Virus record (IMG/VR): IMGVR_UViG_3300020608_000013
Location: 124,001-188,000 of that record
From: a virus
DNA: 64,000 nt
Strand: one strand, 5' to 3'
Every line of letters begins with the position of its first letter. Within the stretch, counting starts at the first letter, position 1. The notes under the pieces were generated by a model that did not search any database, had not been told where the DNA came from, and worked only from the letters and a program-made list of their open reading frames with translations. The position numbers were made by a program, and so were the translations under genes. Shown here in pieces: positions 55,483-63,346 of the stretch.

Positions 55483-55510
55483 CTTACACGGTATTTTATT
55501 ACCGTGTAAG
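55483..55510 (-). terminator. Hairpin after the 192-residue gene
   Basis: An 11-bp perfect stem with a 6-nt loop, 20 nt after the stop at 55530. The T-rich sequence beyond it is not a clear run. Confidence 0.5.
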
Positions 55511-55529
55511 CTGTTACAAAATATGTTGT

Positions 55530-56108
55530 TTATTTAAATAAGTTTTTCAATCGACTTACAACATATTTTAAAGACCCCATTAACTGTTTTGTAATTAAGG
55601 TAGCGGCTAACGTAAAATTAAAACTAGTTTTCTCCATATTAGAAACTTTATCAATAGTGTGTGGTACATACCCATTTAGAAAAAGAAAGTAATGGTTTGT
55701 ATCACCACCATCGTCGACCGCATGAATAATATTAACGCCCCCACTCAAAGGTTTTGTAACACGATGCTTTAACCACTTAATGTGATAGATAATACTATAA
55801 CGCTCCTTTCCCACCCTAGTATTGACCCATTTCACAATAGGGTGGTAATAAGAATAACCTTTATCAATTACCTCTACTTCATTTAATAGATTAACGTCAA
55901 TAGATTCTAAAAACCGTTTATTGTTTAAGCAAATTAAATTAATTATAAATAACGGTTTATCAACGCGGACATAACTTACCACAGGGATAATTAATTTACT
56001 ATTTTTAAAGAACGTATATAGTGTATCATAGTTTATCCTACATTCGTAATAATCTACTACATAAGTCCAATTTTTAGCAAACATTTCTTCTTTACTAAAT
56101 ACATGCAT
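55530..56108 (-). CDS. Hypothetical protein, 192 aa, paralog of 56131-56643
   Basis: Unrecognised. LICLNNKRFLESIDVN aligns with LVCINDDYLLDNIDLN in the neighbouring 170-residue protein, followed by KWVN and HI..L..H blocks in both and a lysine/phenylalanine-rich C-terminus. Ends in a helix (LATLITKQLMGSLKYVV) that may contact membranes. GGGGA precedes ATG 56108. Confidence 0.7.
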   Translation of the reverse strand: MHVFSKEEMFAKNWTYVVDYYECRINYDTLYTFFKNSKLIIPVVSYVRVDKPLFIINLICLNNKRFLESIDVNLLNEVEVIDKGYSYYHPIVKWVNTRVGKERYSIIYHIKWLKHRVTKPLSGGVNIIHAVDDGGDTNHYFLFLNGYVPHTIDKVSNMEKTSFNFTLAATLITKQLMGSLKYVVSRLKNLFK

Positions 56109-56130
56109 AATAGCTTCCCCTACATTTTAC

Positions 56131-56643
56131 TTAAAAGTGGCGTTTAAACCAATTTAAACACTTTCTAAAAAACGACTCTACCTCTTCAAATGGCAGAGGG
56201 TTTACAGAAAGGTTATAATTTTCATTTAACCCGTAGCGGTGGTTTAACCATATAATCATACCAACATCGTCTTTTAGAACACTCATCTTTTCAAGTATGT
56301 TATCGGGGCAATCGGGTAGATTATGGTCTAGGAGTCGTTCTATGTGACCAACTGCTAGTTTACGATCGTTTTGGGGTAAACCATTTACCCATTTTGAAAA
56401 GTAAACATGGTCTTTAAAAAGCGCTGTGCTCGTAAGTACCCCACCATTTAAATCGATATTATCCAGTAAGTAGTCGTCATTTATACACACTAAGTCGATT
56501 ACATACCTAACATCTAAAGGGACAATGAGTTGCCTAGGCATAACCAACATTAAACCCATTGCTTTTTCGACATACGCTTCATACCTGTGGGGGTGCTCGT
56601 ATAGTTCAACAAAAAACAAGGGTACGTTTATACCTGATTCCAT
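56131..56643 (-). CDS. Hypothetical protein, 170 aa, paralog of 55530-56108
   Basis: Unrecognised; tandem paralog of the next gene. Its ATG lies 16 nt inside the 3' end of the SLOG gene, with GGGGG as site, so translation is coupled to it. This could link the pair functionally to the SLOG protein (inference). Confidence 0.7.
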   Translation of the reverse strand: MESGINVPLFFVELYEHPHRYEAYVEKAMGLMLVMPRQLIVPLDVRYVIDLVCINDDYLLDNIDLNGGVLTSTALFKDHVYFSKWVNGLPQNDRKLAVGHIERLLDHNLPDCPDNILEKMSVLKDDVGMIIWLNHRYGLNENYNLSVNPLPFEEVESFFRKCLNWFKRHF

Positions 56644-58325
56644 TTACGACCCCCATTGTGAGGTTGCGTAATAACGTTTACGCTTTTACCCATCTTCGTC
56701 AGTCGTTTAAAATTTTCCATACTACCAACTGACTTCCCATCCCATATTACAATACCTCTCGTACAATCCGTACTCATGTGAAAGTCTTTAGCCATGTGTA
56801 AGATACGTCCGTTACTACTCTTCGCTTCGATGTAGCGTAAATGGAATAGACCGCTTGCTAAATTACGCGGTTGTTTACCTGAGTAGTAGACCATCACATT
56901 CTTTTCATAGTGGTGCTTCTTCAAGTATTCTTGTACAAGCGTGTCTACACCGCTACAATCCCCCACAAACACGATTTCGTTATTAGTCATTAAAACATCA
57001 AGTCCTTTAATCACTTTAGGAGGTAATTCTCGTACAATAGACCGAGACCCACTTATGAAGACACTATCTCGACCACTAAATAAGTCAGCAAGAGGTTCTT
57101 TCAATAGCTGCTTAATAATGTTGTCAAACTCAACCACTAAAACGGAATCTACATTAGTGACATCTACACTATGCTCAAACACCTTGAGAATAATAGAAAA
57201 ATATTCATTATTATTCATTTTATTTTGAGCCACTTGTTCTTTAACACAAGCGATTATTTCATCACTATCTCTAAAGATAGTGTATTCTTGACATATTTTT
57301 TCCAGTATAGCGATCCCTGTCGCAACGCTAGTATTTAATATAGCATCAATATTACCTTCAATAGCTTGCTTAAAACTAGCTATTGTCTTTACAGGTGTTA
57401 TTGTAATACCCCCTGTTATTAACGTTTCAAAGAGTTTTTCAAAACTCTTCTCAGCTTCTAAAGTACTCCCAAGATTATCGAAATAATCACCCATGTCATC
57501 AATAGTCAACCCGTTAATAACCTCTACAGACTTGTTAAATAAGGTATTAAGTTCGTTCAATACGCGTTGATATTGCTCAGTGATATTATAAGACGCGATC
57601 TCTCCTTCAGATAGTGCGTAGGGTTCGAGAACCTTTCGTAAAAAGTAAATAAGCGTATTAGTGTCACCATTACCCAATACACCCGTTAACGCTACATCGC
57701 CCATAGCTTCTAAATCACGGGTCACACCATATGCACGCTCCACCTCTACTAGGAAGTTTAATATGGTGTAATTAGCTCGCTCTACTTTACTATTAATTAT
57801 GTTCAGTATATCGTATAGTGCGGTAACTACCACGACATCATTCACATAAAACAAGGTTTCTTCGCTACTTTCCCTAGCCTCTTCCAGTATTTCACCGACC
57901 AATCCGTCGTTTACTCTACCAGTTTCTTCAAGTTTAAAAGTTGCGTATTCTAATATCTCCTTTTTAAATTCTATTAATACTGAATTTATCATTTTAATAT
58001 CAATAGACATTAAGCATAGGTCGAGGTCATGAGTGGTCAACCCAGATTTAAACACTTTTAGTACATCAGGTTTTGACCGCCCGTCATTAATAATCTTTAC
58101 TATTTTATCATTGTCAAAGCCAAACTTTAGTCTATTATTTAACCATAATAACGTTTGCGTGAACCCTTTTGTATTGAGGGCACGTAGATCACTTTCGCTT
58201 AATTCAATAAGTATGAAGCCGTTAATATGCTTTTTACAAGCTTCTTTATCCTTTTCAGAGTACTCTGTGTTAGGTAGTGTTAGCGAATCTGCTATATCGT
58301 TTAATAATGTATTTTTTACTTTCAT
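56628..58325 (-). CDS. Helical protein fused to a C-terminal SLOG (YspA-like) nucleotide-binding domain, 565 aa
   Basis: The first 415 residues are helical and unrecognised, of the same style as other proteins in this block. Residues about 420-555 form a SLOG-type Rossmann domain: VFISGSRSI at the start, IVFVGDCSGVDTLVQEYL, VYYSGKQPRNL, and GIVIWDGKSVGSMENF near the end. SLOG domains bind nucleotide-derived ligands, some in defence signalling; the ligand here is unknown. AGGA precedes ATG 58325. It overlaps the 170-residue gene. Confidence 0.75.
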   Translation of the reverse strand: MKVKNTLLNDIADSLTLPNTEYSEKDKEACKKHINGFILIELSESDLRALNTKGFTQTLLWLNNRLKFGFDNDKIVKIINDGRSKPDVLKVFKSGLTTHDLDLCLMSIDIKMINSVLIEFKKEILEYATFKLEETGRVNDGLVGEILEEARESSEETLFYVNDVVVVTALYDILNIINSKVERANYTILNFLVEVERAYGVTRDLEAMGDVALTGVLGNGDTNTLIYFLRKVLEPYALSEGEIASYNITEQYQRVLNELNTLFNKSVEVINGLTIDDMGDYFDNLGSTLEAEKSFEKLFETLITGGITITPVKTIASFKQAIEGNIDAILNTSVATGIAILEKICQEYTIFRDSDEIIACVKEQVAQNKMNNNEYFSIILKVFEHSVDVTNVDSVLVVEFDNIIKQLLKEPLADLFSGRDSVFISGSRSIVRELPPKVIKGLDVLMTNNEIVFVGDCSGVDTLVQEYLKKHHYEKNVMVYYSGKQPRNLASGLFHLRYIEAKSSNGRILHMAKDFHMSTDCTRGIVIWDGKSVGSMENFKRLTKMGKSVNVITQPHNGGRKWNQV

Positions 58326-58453
58326 GTTGATTTCCTAATTGTTGAAAAAATTTACCAATAACCCATTTCTTAATTTTACATTAGAACCTCCTTCATTTCT
58401 ACACAAACTATTTTTTTAAAGTGGTAAAAAAATATTAAAACAGATTATGTATA

Positions 58454-58474
58454 GGAGGTAGTCTAACTACCTCC
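58454..58474 (-). terminator. Hairpin with spaced T-run
   Basis: A 9-bp perfect stem (ggaggtagt / actacctcc) with a 3-nt loop; T7 follows on the minus strand about 20 nt later. It closes the 59353-58487 set of small genes. Confidence 0.55.
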
Positions 58475-58486
58475 CATACATCCACG

Positions 58487-58639
58487 CTACTCTTCTAAAT
58501 CACGGTGCAGGTGTTCGCCTACATCGATTGGCTCACTATCATCGTCGTCATCATCAATGGAGTCTACCACGGCATCAAACGTCAGTGACTCATCTTCTGG
58601 CAAACATTTTACCAAAAGGTTTATTAATTGTTCGATCAT
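58487..58639 (-). CDS. Very small acidic protein, 50 aa
   Basis: ATG 58639 overlaps the stop of the 88-residue gene (ATGA) and the frame ends in TAG at 58487. Includes six consecutive Asp residues. Function unknown. Position and overlap support it as real. Confidence 0.58.
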   Translation of the reverse strand: MIEQLINLLVKCLPEDESLTFDAVVDSIDDDDDDSEPIDVGEHLHRDLEE

Positions 58640-58902
58640 GAATCGCCCTCCGTCTCAATACTACACTCTCTCAAATAGAGTTGTGTCACAGAACGATCTA
58701 ACAAAATACCAGCTTTGTTAGTTTTAGGGTAACTATACACTCTGTCTAGAAGCCTCCTCCGCACCTCTGCTAAAGTCGCGTTTGGTGTGAAAACCAGCCC
58801 ACAATCCCTCTCTAATAATTGACGGACTTTCACTACATCAAGTTGTCTTGAATGTCGCTCGATGACAACAGACACTGTGAAAAAATATGATACGTCGTTC
58901 AT
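58636..58902 (-). CDS. Hypothetical small protein, 88 aa
   Basis: Unrecognised. AGAGG precedes ATG 58902. Helical, Arg/Leu-rich middle (LAEVRRRLLDRV). Cotranscribed with the 50-residue gene. Confidence 0.66.
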   Translation of the reverse strand: MNDVSYFFTVSVVIERHSRQLDVVKVRQLLERDCGLVFTPNATLAEVRRRLLDRVYSYPKTNKAGILLDRSVTQLYLRECSIETEGDS

Positions 58903-58918
58903 AATAACCTCTTATTAC

Positions 58919-59353
58919 TTAAGTTAAATTGTATCCACTACCGCAAATTACGGCAATGTAAGCTTTTGTACACTCTCTTATCAATTCTTTCTTTATACGA
59001 GGGTTCTTAATCGTGTTAATTTTCGCTAATGATGATTTAATAACCATAAGTCTAACCTCCATATAATCGTCTTTTAACTCCCCCTCAGTGAGAGGGTTTT
59101 CTAATTTACTATAAAACGAACAATCCTCCATTAAACGATTGTAGATGTTTTGGTATAGGAGACCCCTCATTTGCCCCTCTAGTACCTCTTTTTCTTTACG
59201 TAATGTTGTTCTTAAAAGAGCATCGTCGACGCTATCCTCATCTACCACATTCCATCGTTTTTTCAACTTAGACAAGTTTACATCACTCAGCTCTAGCTCG
59301 CGCTCTAGAAGCAATTGGGTAGGCATATCACCTAAGAATTTTAAGTGGTTCAT
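58919..59353 (-). CDS. Hypothetical protein, 144 aa
   Basis: Unrecognised, fully helical and charged. AGGA precedes ATG 59353, which lies 5 nt after the stop of the macro-domain gene, so the two are cotranslated. Confidence 0.68.
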   Translation of the reverse strand: MNHLKFLGDMPTQLLLERELELSDVNLSKLKKRWNVVDEDSVDDALLRTTLRKEKEVLEGQMRGLLYQNIYNRLMEDCSFYSKLENPLTEGELKDDYMEVRLMVIKSSLAKINTIKNPRIKKELIRECTKAYIAVICGSGYNLT

Positions 59354-59358
59354 ATTAT

Positions 59359-59808
59359 CTATCCTATATCATATATTACGAAATGGGTGTCTGTCCCCAT
59401 GTATTTTTCAATCATCGACGGGTATACGTCAGACCTTTCCAGTTTACCTAAACCACAACCTAATGGTGGTAACGCGACTGAATGTAGATTCATGTCTACA
59501 CTACATTGATATATTACATCTATCGCGGCTTTCACATACTCTTTCGTAGACTCATCTTTCCAATGTTTTTTAGTCGGTACGTTTAGTATGTAGTATGGCG
59601 CATAAGCGCCGTTAATTGAGTGGATCAACGCGCTCCCTATACGAAGACGACCTTCGCTACAAGCCTCTTTATAAAGAGTGTAGTTTTCAGGGTAATGGTT
59701 CTTAAACGCCAGTGCGAGACCTGCGCCTGAAACACCGACAGTGTTAACAGGGTTGATAATCGCCATCTCTGTGGCGTTAAAGATATTCCCACGCTTAAAG
59801 GTTATCAT
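59359..59808 (-). CDS. DarG-like macro-domain protein (ADP-ribose binding or hydrolase), 149 aa
   Basis: A single macro domain. GNIFNATEMAIINPVNTVG (residues 7-25) holds the ADP-ribose-binding loop, GAGLALAF follows, and PPLGCGLGKL (114-123) is the second glycine loop. NVPTKKHWKDES (76-87) matches the FPTKRHW signature of DarG macro domains, which remove ADP-ribose from DNA modified by the DarT toxin; the Lys in that motif is implicated in catalysis. GGGGAG precedes ATG 59808, overlapping the upstream stop. The gene ends in TAG. A generic ADP-ribose-1''-phosphatase role is the alternative. Confidence 0.85.
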   Translation of the reverse strand: MITFKRGNIFNATEMAIINPVNTVGVSGAGLALAFKNHYPENYTLYKEACSEGRLRIGSALIHSINGAYAPYYILNVPTKKHWKDESTKEYVKAAIDVIYQCSVDMNLHSVALPPLGCGLGKLERSDVYPSMIEKYMGTDTHFVIYDIG

Positions 59809-60611
59809 ACACTCCCCAGACCCTTTAACTTTTTACGTAAGATGCGCTCTCTTACAAAACTATATGGTGCTGTATAGAAAAATTTAAGTTTAGGCACTAG
59901 TCTTTCCTCTTTTAAATGAGCAACTAGGCTCTCTACAAGCACTTTTAAAAGTTTAGGGTTCGTTGTTTGGTACATAATAAGAGACATTTGTACACTCCCT
60001 TTATCAAGTGTACTTATTACGTCTTTTATTTCGGTATAAAAATGTAAAGACCCCCACGTAATATTTTTCTCCTTACACACCATGTAAAGTCTCAATGCGA
60101 ACAGAACGTAAGTAGTACGTGACTTAACCCCAAACTTACCATCAATGACTAACCTTGCTAGACTAACCGTATTCTCTTCCGTCATTGAGTTATCATGGCT
60201 CAATTCTGGTAAAGGGTGTGCGGCGGTAACTATTCGCCATTTTAGTAGCCCGTCTAACCATAACTCTCTCACAAGCGTTAATGGGTGTGTATAAGGTAGA
60301 TATGTAAACCCTAACAATTCTCTTGCTGTAAAAAAAACATGTGCGCCTGCAATGATGTACTTGTGGTCCATTTCAACATAACGCTGTAACCGCTCTTTAA
60401 CAACCTTATCTTTAACGTGATCAATCTCTCGCACTATTATATCTCTTATACGGTCCTCATTTACAGGGACAGTCTCCTTCTCTGTCATATTACTTAACTT
60501 TAAGTAAAATATTGTTAATTCATTACGGGCGCTCGTCCCATGCTGGTAGAATAATGTAGTGGACACCCAGTCCACTAAGTCTACTAATATTTTCTTATCT
60601 AGCTTACTCAT
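59805..60611 (-). CDS. Hypothetical protein, 268 aa
   Basis: Unrecognised helical, basic protein. It overlaps the macro-domain gene by 4 nt, so the two products are made together and may act together. AAGGT precedes ATG 60611. I see no motif linking it to DarT. Confidence 0.7.
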   Translation of the reverse strand: MSKLDKKILVDLVDWVSTTLFYQHGTSARNELTIFYLKLSNMTEKETVPVNEDRIRDIIVREIDHVKDKVVKERLQRYVEMDHKYIIAGAHVFFTARELLGFTYLPYTHPLTLVRELWLDGLLKWRIVTAAHPLPELSHDNSMTEENTVSLARLVIDGKFGVKSRTTYVLFALRLYMVCKEKNITWGSLHFYTEIKDVISTLDKGSVQMSLIMYQTTNPKLLKVLVESLVAHLKEERLVPKLKFFYTAPYSFVRERILRKKLKGLGSV

Positions 60612-60633
60612 TTTAAAATACCTTTTAGTATGA

Positions 60634-60659
60634 GACCATGTTCATATATGAACATGGTC
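60634..60659. terminator. Perfect 26-nt palindrome
   Basis: A 13-bp inverted repeat with no loop (gaccatgttcat and its complement) in the gap between the 135- and 268-residue genes. No T-run; termination or processing. Confidence 0.5.
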
Positions 60660-60676
60660 GTGATTAAGCGCTTGTT

Positions 60677-61084
60677 TTAGAATTTAACCCCGTTAAATTC
60701 TCCATATAAAGCGAAGAAAGTAATATGTACTAGCATCTCTTTGATGCGAGATTTATACGCCTTTAGGAAATAGCGAATATCACTTCTTCTATTACGGACT
60801 GCATAGGCCTGCATATAAATACGACCCAATTCAACCATCGTGATCTGATCTTTCTTACACAAGATCAAAATCCTCGTGCGCTCGCAAGGGAGCGAGTTTA
60901 ACTTCTCTAATAGTTCGACGGCATCGTACGCCTCCCCCGTCACACTACATTCGTAATCTAGTACGAAAGCATGATTAAAAAAACCTGACAGGGTTTTCCG
61001 CGCTTCCACTCCTTTATTCCCATTTAGGATGTTTTTGAATTGAAGGAAGGTGTCATATTTTAATTGTTCACGACGTGTTGTCAT
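60677..61084 (-). CDS. Hypothetical protein, 135 aa
   Basis: Unrecognised. AGAGG precedes ATG 61084. Basic helices in the C-terminal half (RNRRSDIRYFLKAYKSRI). First gene after a TATATTATA promoter with a 5' hairpin, upstream of the macro-domain set. Confidence 0.68.
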   Translation of the reverse strand: MTTRREQLKYDTFLQFKNILNGNKGVEARKTLSGFFNHAFVLDYECSVTGEAYDAVELLEKLNSLPCERTRILILCKKDQITMVELGRIYMQAYAVRNRRSDIRYFLKAYKSRIKEMLVHITFFALYGEFNGVKF

Positions 61085-61107
61085 CTTAATAACCTCTTAT
61101 AAATTTA

Positions 61108-61146
61108 AAGTATGGTATTATCCCTTAATACCATACTTATAATATA
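61108..61146 (-). promoter_or_regulatory. TATATTATA promoter element with immediate 5' hairpin
   Basis: The core is at 61138-61146 (AACATATATTATA). A 13-bp perfect stem with a 5-nt loop (61108-61120 / 61126-61138) begins at the edge of the core. A separate terminator lies upstream at 61199, so this hairpin belongs to the new transcript's leader. Confidence 0.65.
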
Positions 61147-61198
61147 TGTTTATAATTAGCTATATTAACCCTTTTAAAAAAAAATATGATGCATTAGT

Positions 61199-61230
61199 TA
61201 GTATAAAGGTGGAAAACCACCTTTATACTA
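61199..61230 (-). terminator. Long hairpin with spaced T-run
   Basis: A perfect 14-bp stem with an AAAA loop after the stop at 61240; T10 follows on the minus strand after about 17 nt. Confidence 0.7.
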
Positions 61231-61239
61231 ATAGATATT

Positions 61240-61926
61240 TTACATAATATCTAGAACAGAGCCTTTAAAGAGTTCGGTGTTTAACACCTCACCTCCACTA
61301 ACGTGGAGGTAGCCCAACTTGTCTAACGGTAGGTCTTTTAAATCGACTTTAAACCCCATTCCTGTAACAGAAAGAAAGTCTAAATGTTTATACCCTTTCA
61401 ATAAACTGAAGTCTGGTTGACTATCGACAGTCAGCATTATATTCAGCGCATCGTCTCTTAACCTGAAGATATTGTTGACAACATTACTACTAACGACCTC
61501 GATAGGCGCAATAAGTCCACATGACACCCCTCTAAAAGCTTCATCTGGGATGATAGTAGAGCCTTTTATAATCTCTCCAATTTCACGACGCACACGTACC
61601 TCAATACCAGCATCAATGCAAGCTAGTAAAGGTGCTACGTGTTTCTTGGCAGTACTACCTTCATAGTACACCGTCTTTAAGCCTTTAATGGCTGACAAGT
61701 CTTGCGTCTTAATACTACAATTCTCAATAACAATACAATTTACGCTACCTGTGATTAGTACATCGTACACGAACCCGTCACCTGTGAATACAAGTGTATC
61801 AAGGTCTTGTTTAATAGCAATTGGGTTTCTAATGGTGGCATTATTAAAAAATAATACATTTACTTTTACAGAAGAAACCATATTCTGACCAACGACTATT
61901 TCTTCAAAATATTTCACATTTTCCAT
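61240..61926 (-). CDS. LRR or beta-solenoid-like protein, 228 aa
   Basis: Repeated strand motifs (VNVLFFNNATI, LDTLVFTGDGF, NCIVIENCSI, LKTVYYEGS, HLDFLSVTGM, LGYLHVSGG) spaced about 20-25 residues indicate an irregular repeat solenoid like the LRR-type proteins elsewhere in the window. AAGGT precedes ATG 61926. Confidence 0.62.
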   Translation of the reverse strand: MENVKYFEEIVVGQNMVSSVKVNVLFFNNATIRNPIAIKQDLDTLVFTGDGFVYDVLITGSVNCIVIENCSIKTQDLSAIKGLKTVYYEGSTAKKHVAPLLACIDAGIEVRVRREIGEIIKGSTIIPDEAFRGVSCGLIAPIEVVSSNVVNNIFRLRDDALNIMLTVDSQPDFSLLKGYKHLDFLSVTGMGFKVDLKDLPLDKLGYLHVSGGEVLNTELFKGSVLDIM

Positions 61927-61950
61927 TTCTATTACCTTATATTAAAATTA

Positions 61951-61982
61951 ATAGAAAGGTGGATAACTGACCACCTTTCTAT
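61951..61982 (-). terminator. Hairpin
   Basis: A 12-bp perfect stem with an 8-nt loop after the stop at 62005. No clear T-run. Confidence 0.5.
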
Positions 61983-62004
61983 ACTAAACAATTAGACTAT
62001 ACCA

Positions 62005-62529
62005 CTACTTACCTTTTTTAGCCTTGGTCTTTTTACCCACCGATTGTTTGTGCAATCGTGTTGGAATAAAAGCACCCACTGACTTAAAAGTGTACGTCAC
62101 TTTATTATGTGTTCTAGGGAGGTCGAGGTTTGACATAAGGCAATGTTGTATTACTGCTTTTCTAGCTTTAACTAACAATGGCTTCTTCGCTATTGAATGC
62201 ATGGCGGCTATGTTATCAACCTTGATCTCTCTATTAAAGACACCATAGTGTTTCAACTGGTAGTGTCTCCCCTCTACAAACTCCCACCCGAAAAAGGACG
62301 TAGTCTTGATATACTCGAAGAGTTGCTTACTCGTGGCGAATACGGGGACTGAACTCACTGATTTTGCACGTTTGTTCAATTTTTTCACAGACCCTTTCGA
62401 GGTCAAGTCTGTCAGTGGTGATGGTACATACGTGTCCGCTGGCTTCCATTCAAGCCCTACATCTGCCGAGGTATTTAAAGCAGTTACGATAGTTGCAGTG
62501 GCTAAGGTATATAGTATTACGTTTTTCAT
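62005..62529 (-). CDS. Probable exported basic protein, 174 aa
   Basis: The N-terminus (MKNVILYTLATATIVTALNT followed by SADV) is a classical signal peptide, probably cleaved near residue 21-24. The mature part is basic and ends in a lysine-rich tail (KKTKAKKGK). AGGGA precedes ATG 62529. It is one of very few proteins here with an export signal, so it may act in the periplasm, for example in superinfection exclusion (inference). Confidence 0.68.
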   Translation of the reverse strand: MKNVILYTLATATIVTALNTSADVGLEWKPADTYVPSPLTDLTSKGSVKKLNKRAKSVSSVPVFATSKQLFEYIKTTSFFGWEFVEGRHYQLKHYGVFNREIKVDNIAAMHSIAKKPLLVKARKAVIQHCLMSNLDLPRTHNKVTYTFKSVGAFIPTRLHKQSVGKKTKAKKGK

Positions 62530-62557
62530 AAAGTTCCCTTTTAAAAGTTTAGTTTAG

Positions 62558-62586
62558 TGTAATGGGTGTGTATTTCACCCATTACA
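62558..62586 (-). terminator. Hairpin
   Basis: An 11-bp perfect stem with a 7-nt loop, between the genes at 62627 and 62529. The downstream strand has a TTTT but no long run. Confidence 0.5.
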
Positions 62587-62626
62587 AATAGACTCATCTT
62601 GCAGTAGATGGTCGTCATGATACGCA

Positions 62627-63343
62627 CTATCTTGATCGCATAGTACGCACTTTCGTCATCCCAATATGGTTGATGGCGTTTTCAATACCCGTGGGTAGGT
62701 TGACAAGAATAATCTCGTCGATTTCTAACGGCTCAATTACATCTAGGAGCGTGGTATGTGAGCCACGCCAATCCTTTATGATTAGACGTTTAAGGGTGGG
62801 GAAGTCTTCTAGGTTTAATTCTAATGAACTTCTTCGGCGTAGTTCTAGTGATAATATACATGCGCGGTCGTCACCTAAATTGTCTAATGGTGCGTTACCA
62901 CTCATGCGCTCGAAAAAACAACAGGGTTCTTCTTCATAAACAACCACACCTTTCACCTTTAGTCTTTTCAGTACTTCCTTATCGTTACATGATAAGGGTT
63001 CTTCAAGCCTGTAGTAAGAGACTGTCTTCAACGGCAATTCTTCTAGGGAATCGAAATTGTATAGAATACAACCTTCAAAATGGAGGTGTTGTACCTTAGT
63101 ACCCCATAACCGTCTCAACTCGACTTCCACGCCTTTAAACTCAAGGTGTGTTACACCTCTCAAATCTACGCCATTCAAGTCGTGGGGTAGGTCTAGAATA
63201 CGATGGGCAGGATGCGTACCCATGTCAACCGTAGTCCCATAATATGTATATCCTTCACCATAAGATGTTATTTGAGTCACGCTATCGCCTGTTGCGATAG
63301 GTGAGTTTTTTAAATTGCCGTTTATGTTAATCACATTTGCCAT
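62627..63343 (-). CDS. Leucine-rich-repeat-like protein, 238 aa
   Basis: LRR-like strands (LNGVDLRGVTHLEFKG, VQHLHFEGC, ILSLELRRRSSLELN, LKRLIIKDW) recur through the chain. GAGGA precedes ATG 63343, 3 nt after the stop of the next LRR gene. Tandem with that gene and similar in layout to it. Confidence 0.7.
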   Translation of the reverse strand: MANVININGNLKNSPIATGDSVTQITSYGEGYTYYGTTVDMGTHPAHRILDLPHDLNGVDLRGVTHLEFKGVEVELRRLWGTKVQHLHFEGCILYNFDSLEELPLKTVSYYRLEEPLSCNDKEVLKRLKVKGVVVYEEEPCCFFERMSGNAPLDNLGDDRACILSLELRRRSSLELNLEDFPTLKRLIIKDWRGSHTTLLDVIEPLEIDEIILVNLPTGIENAINHIGMTKVRTMRSR

Positions 63344-63346
63344 TTT

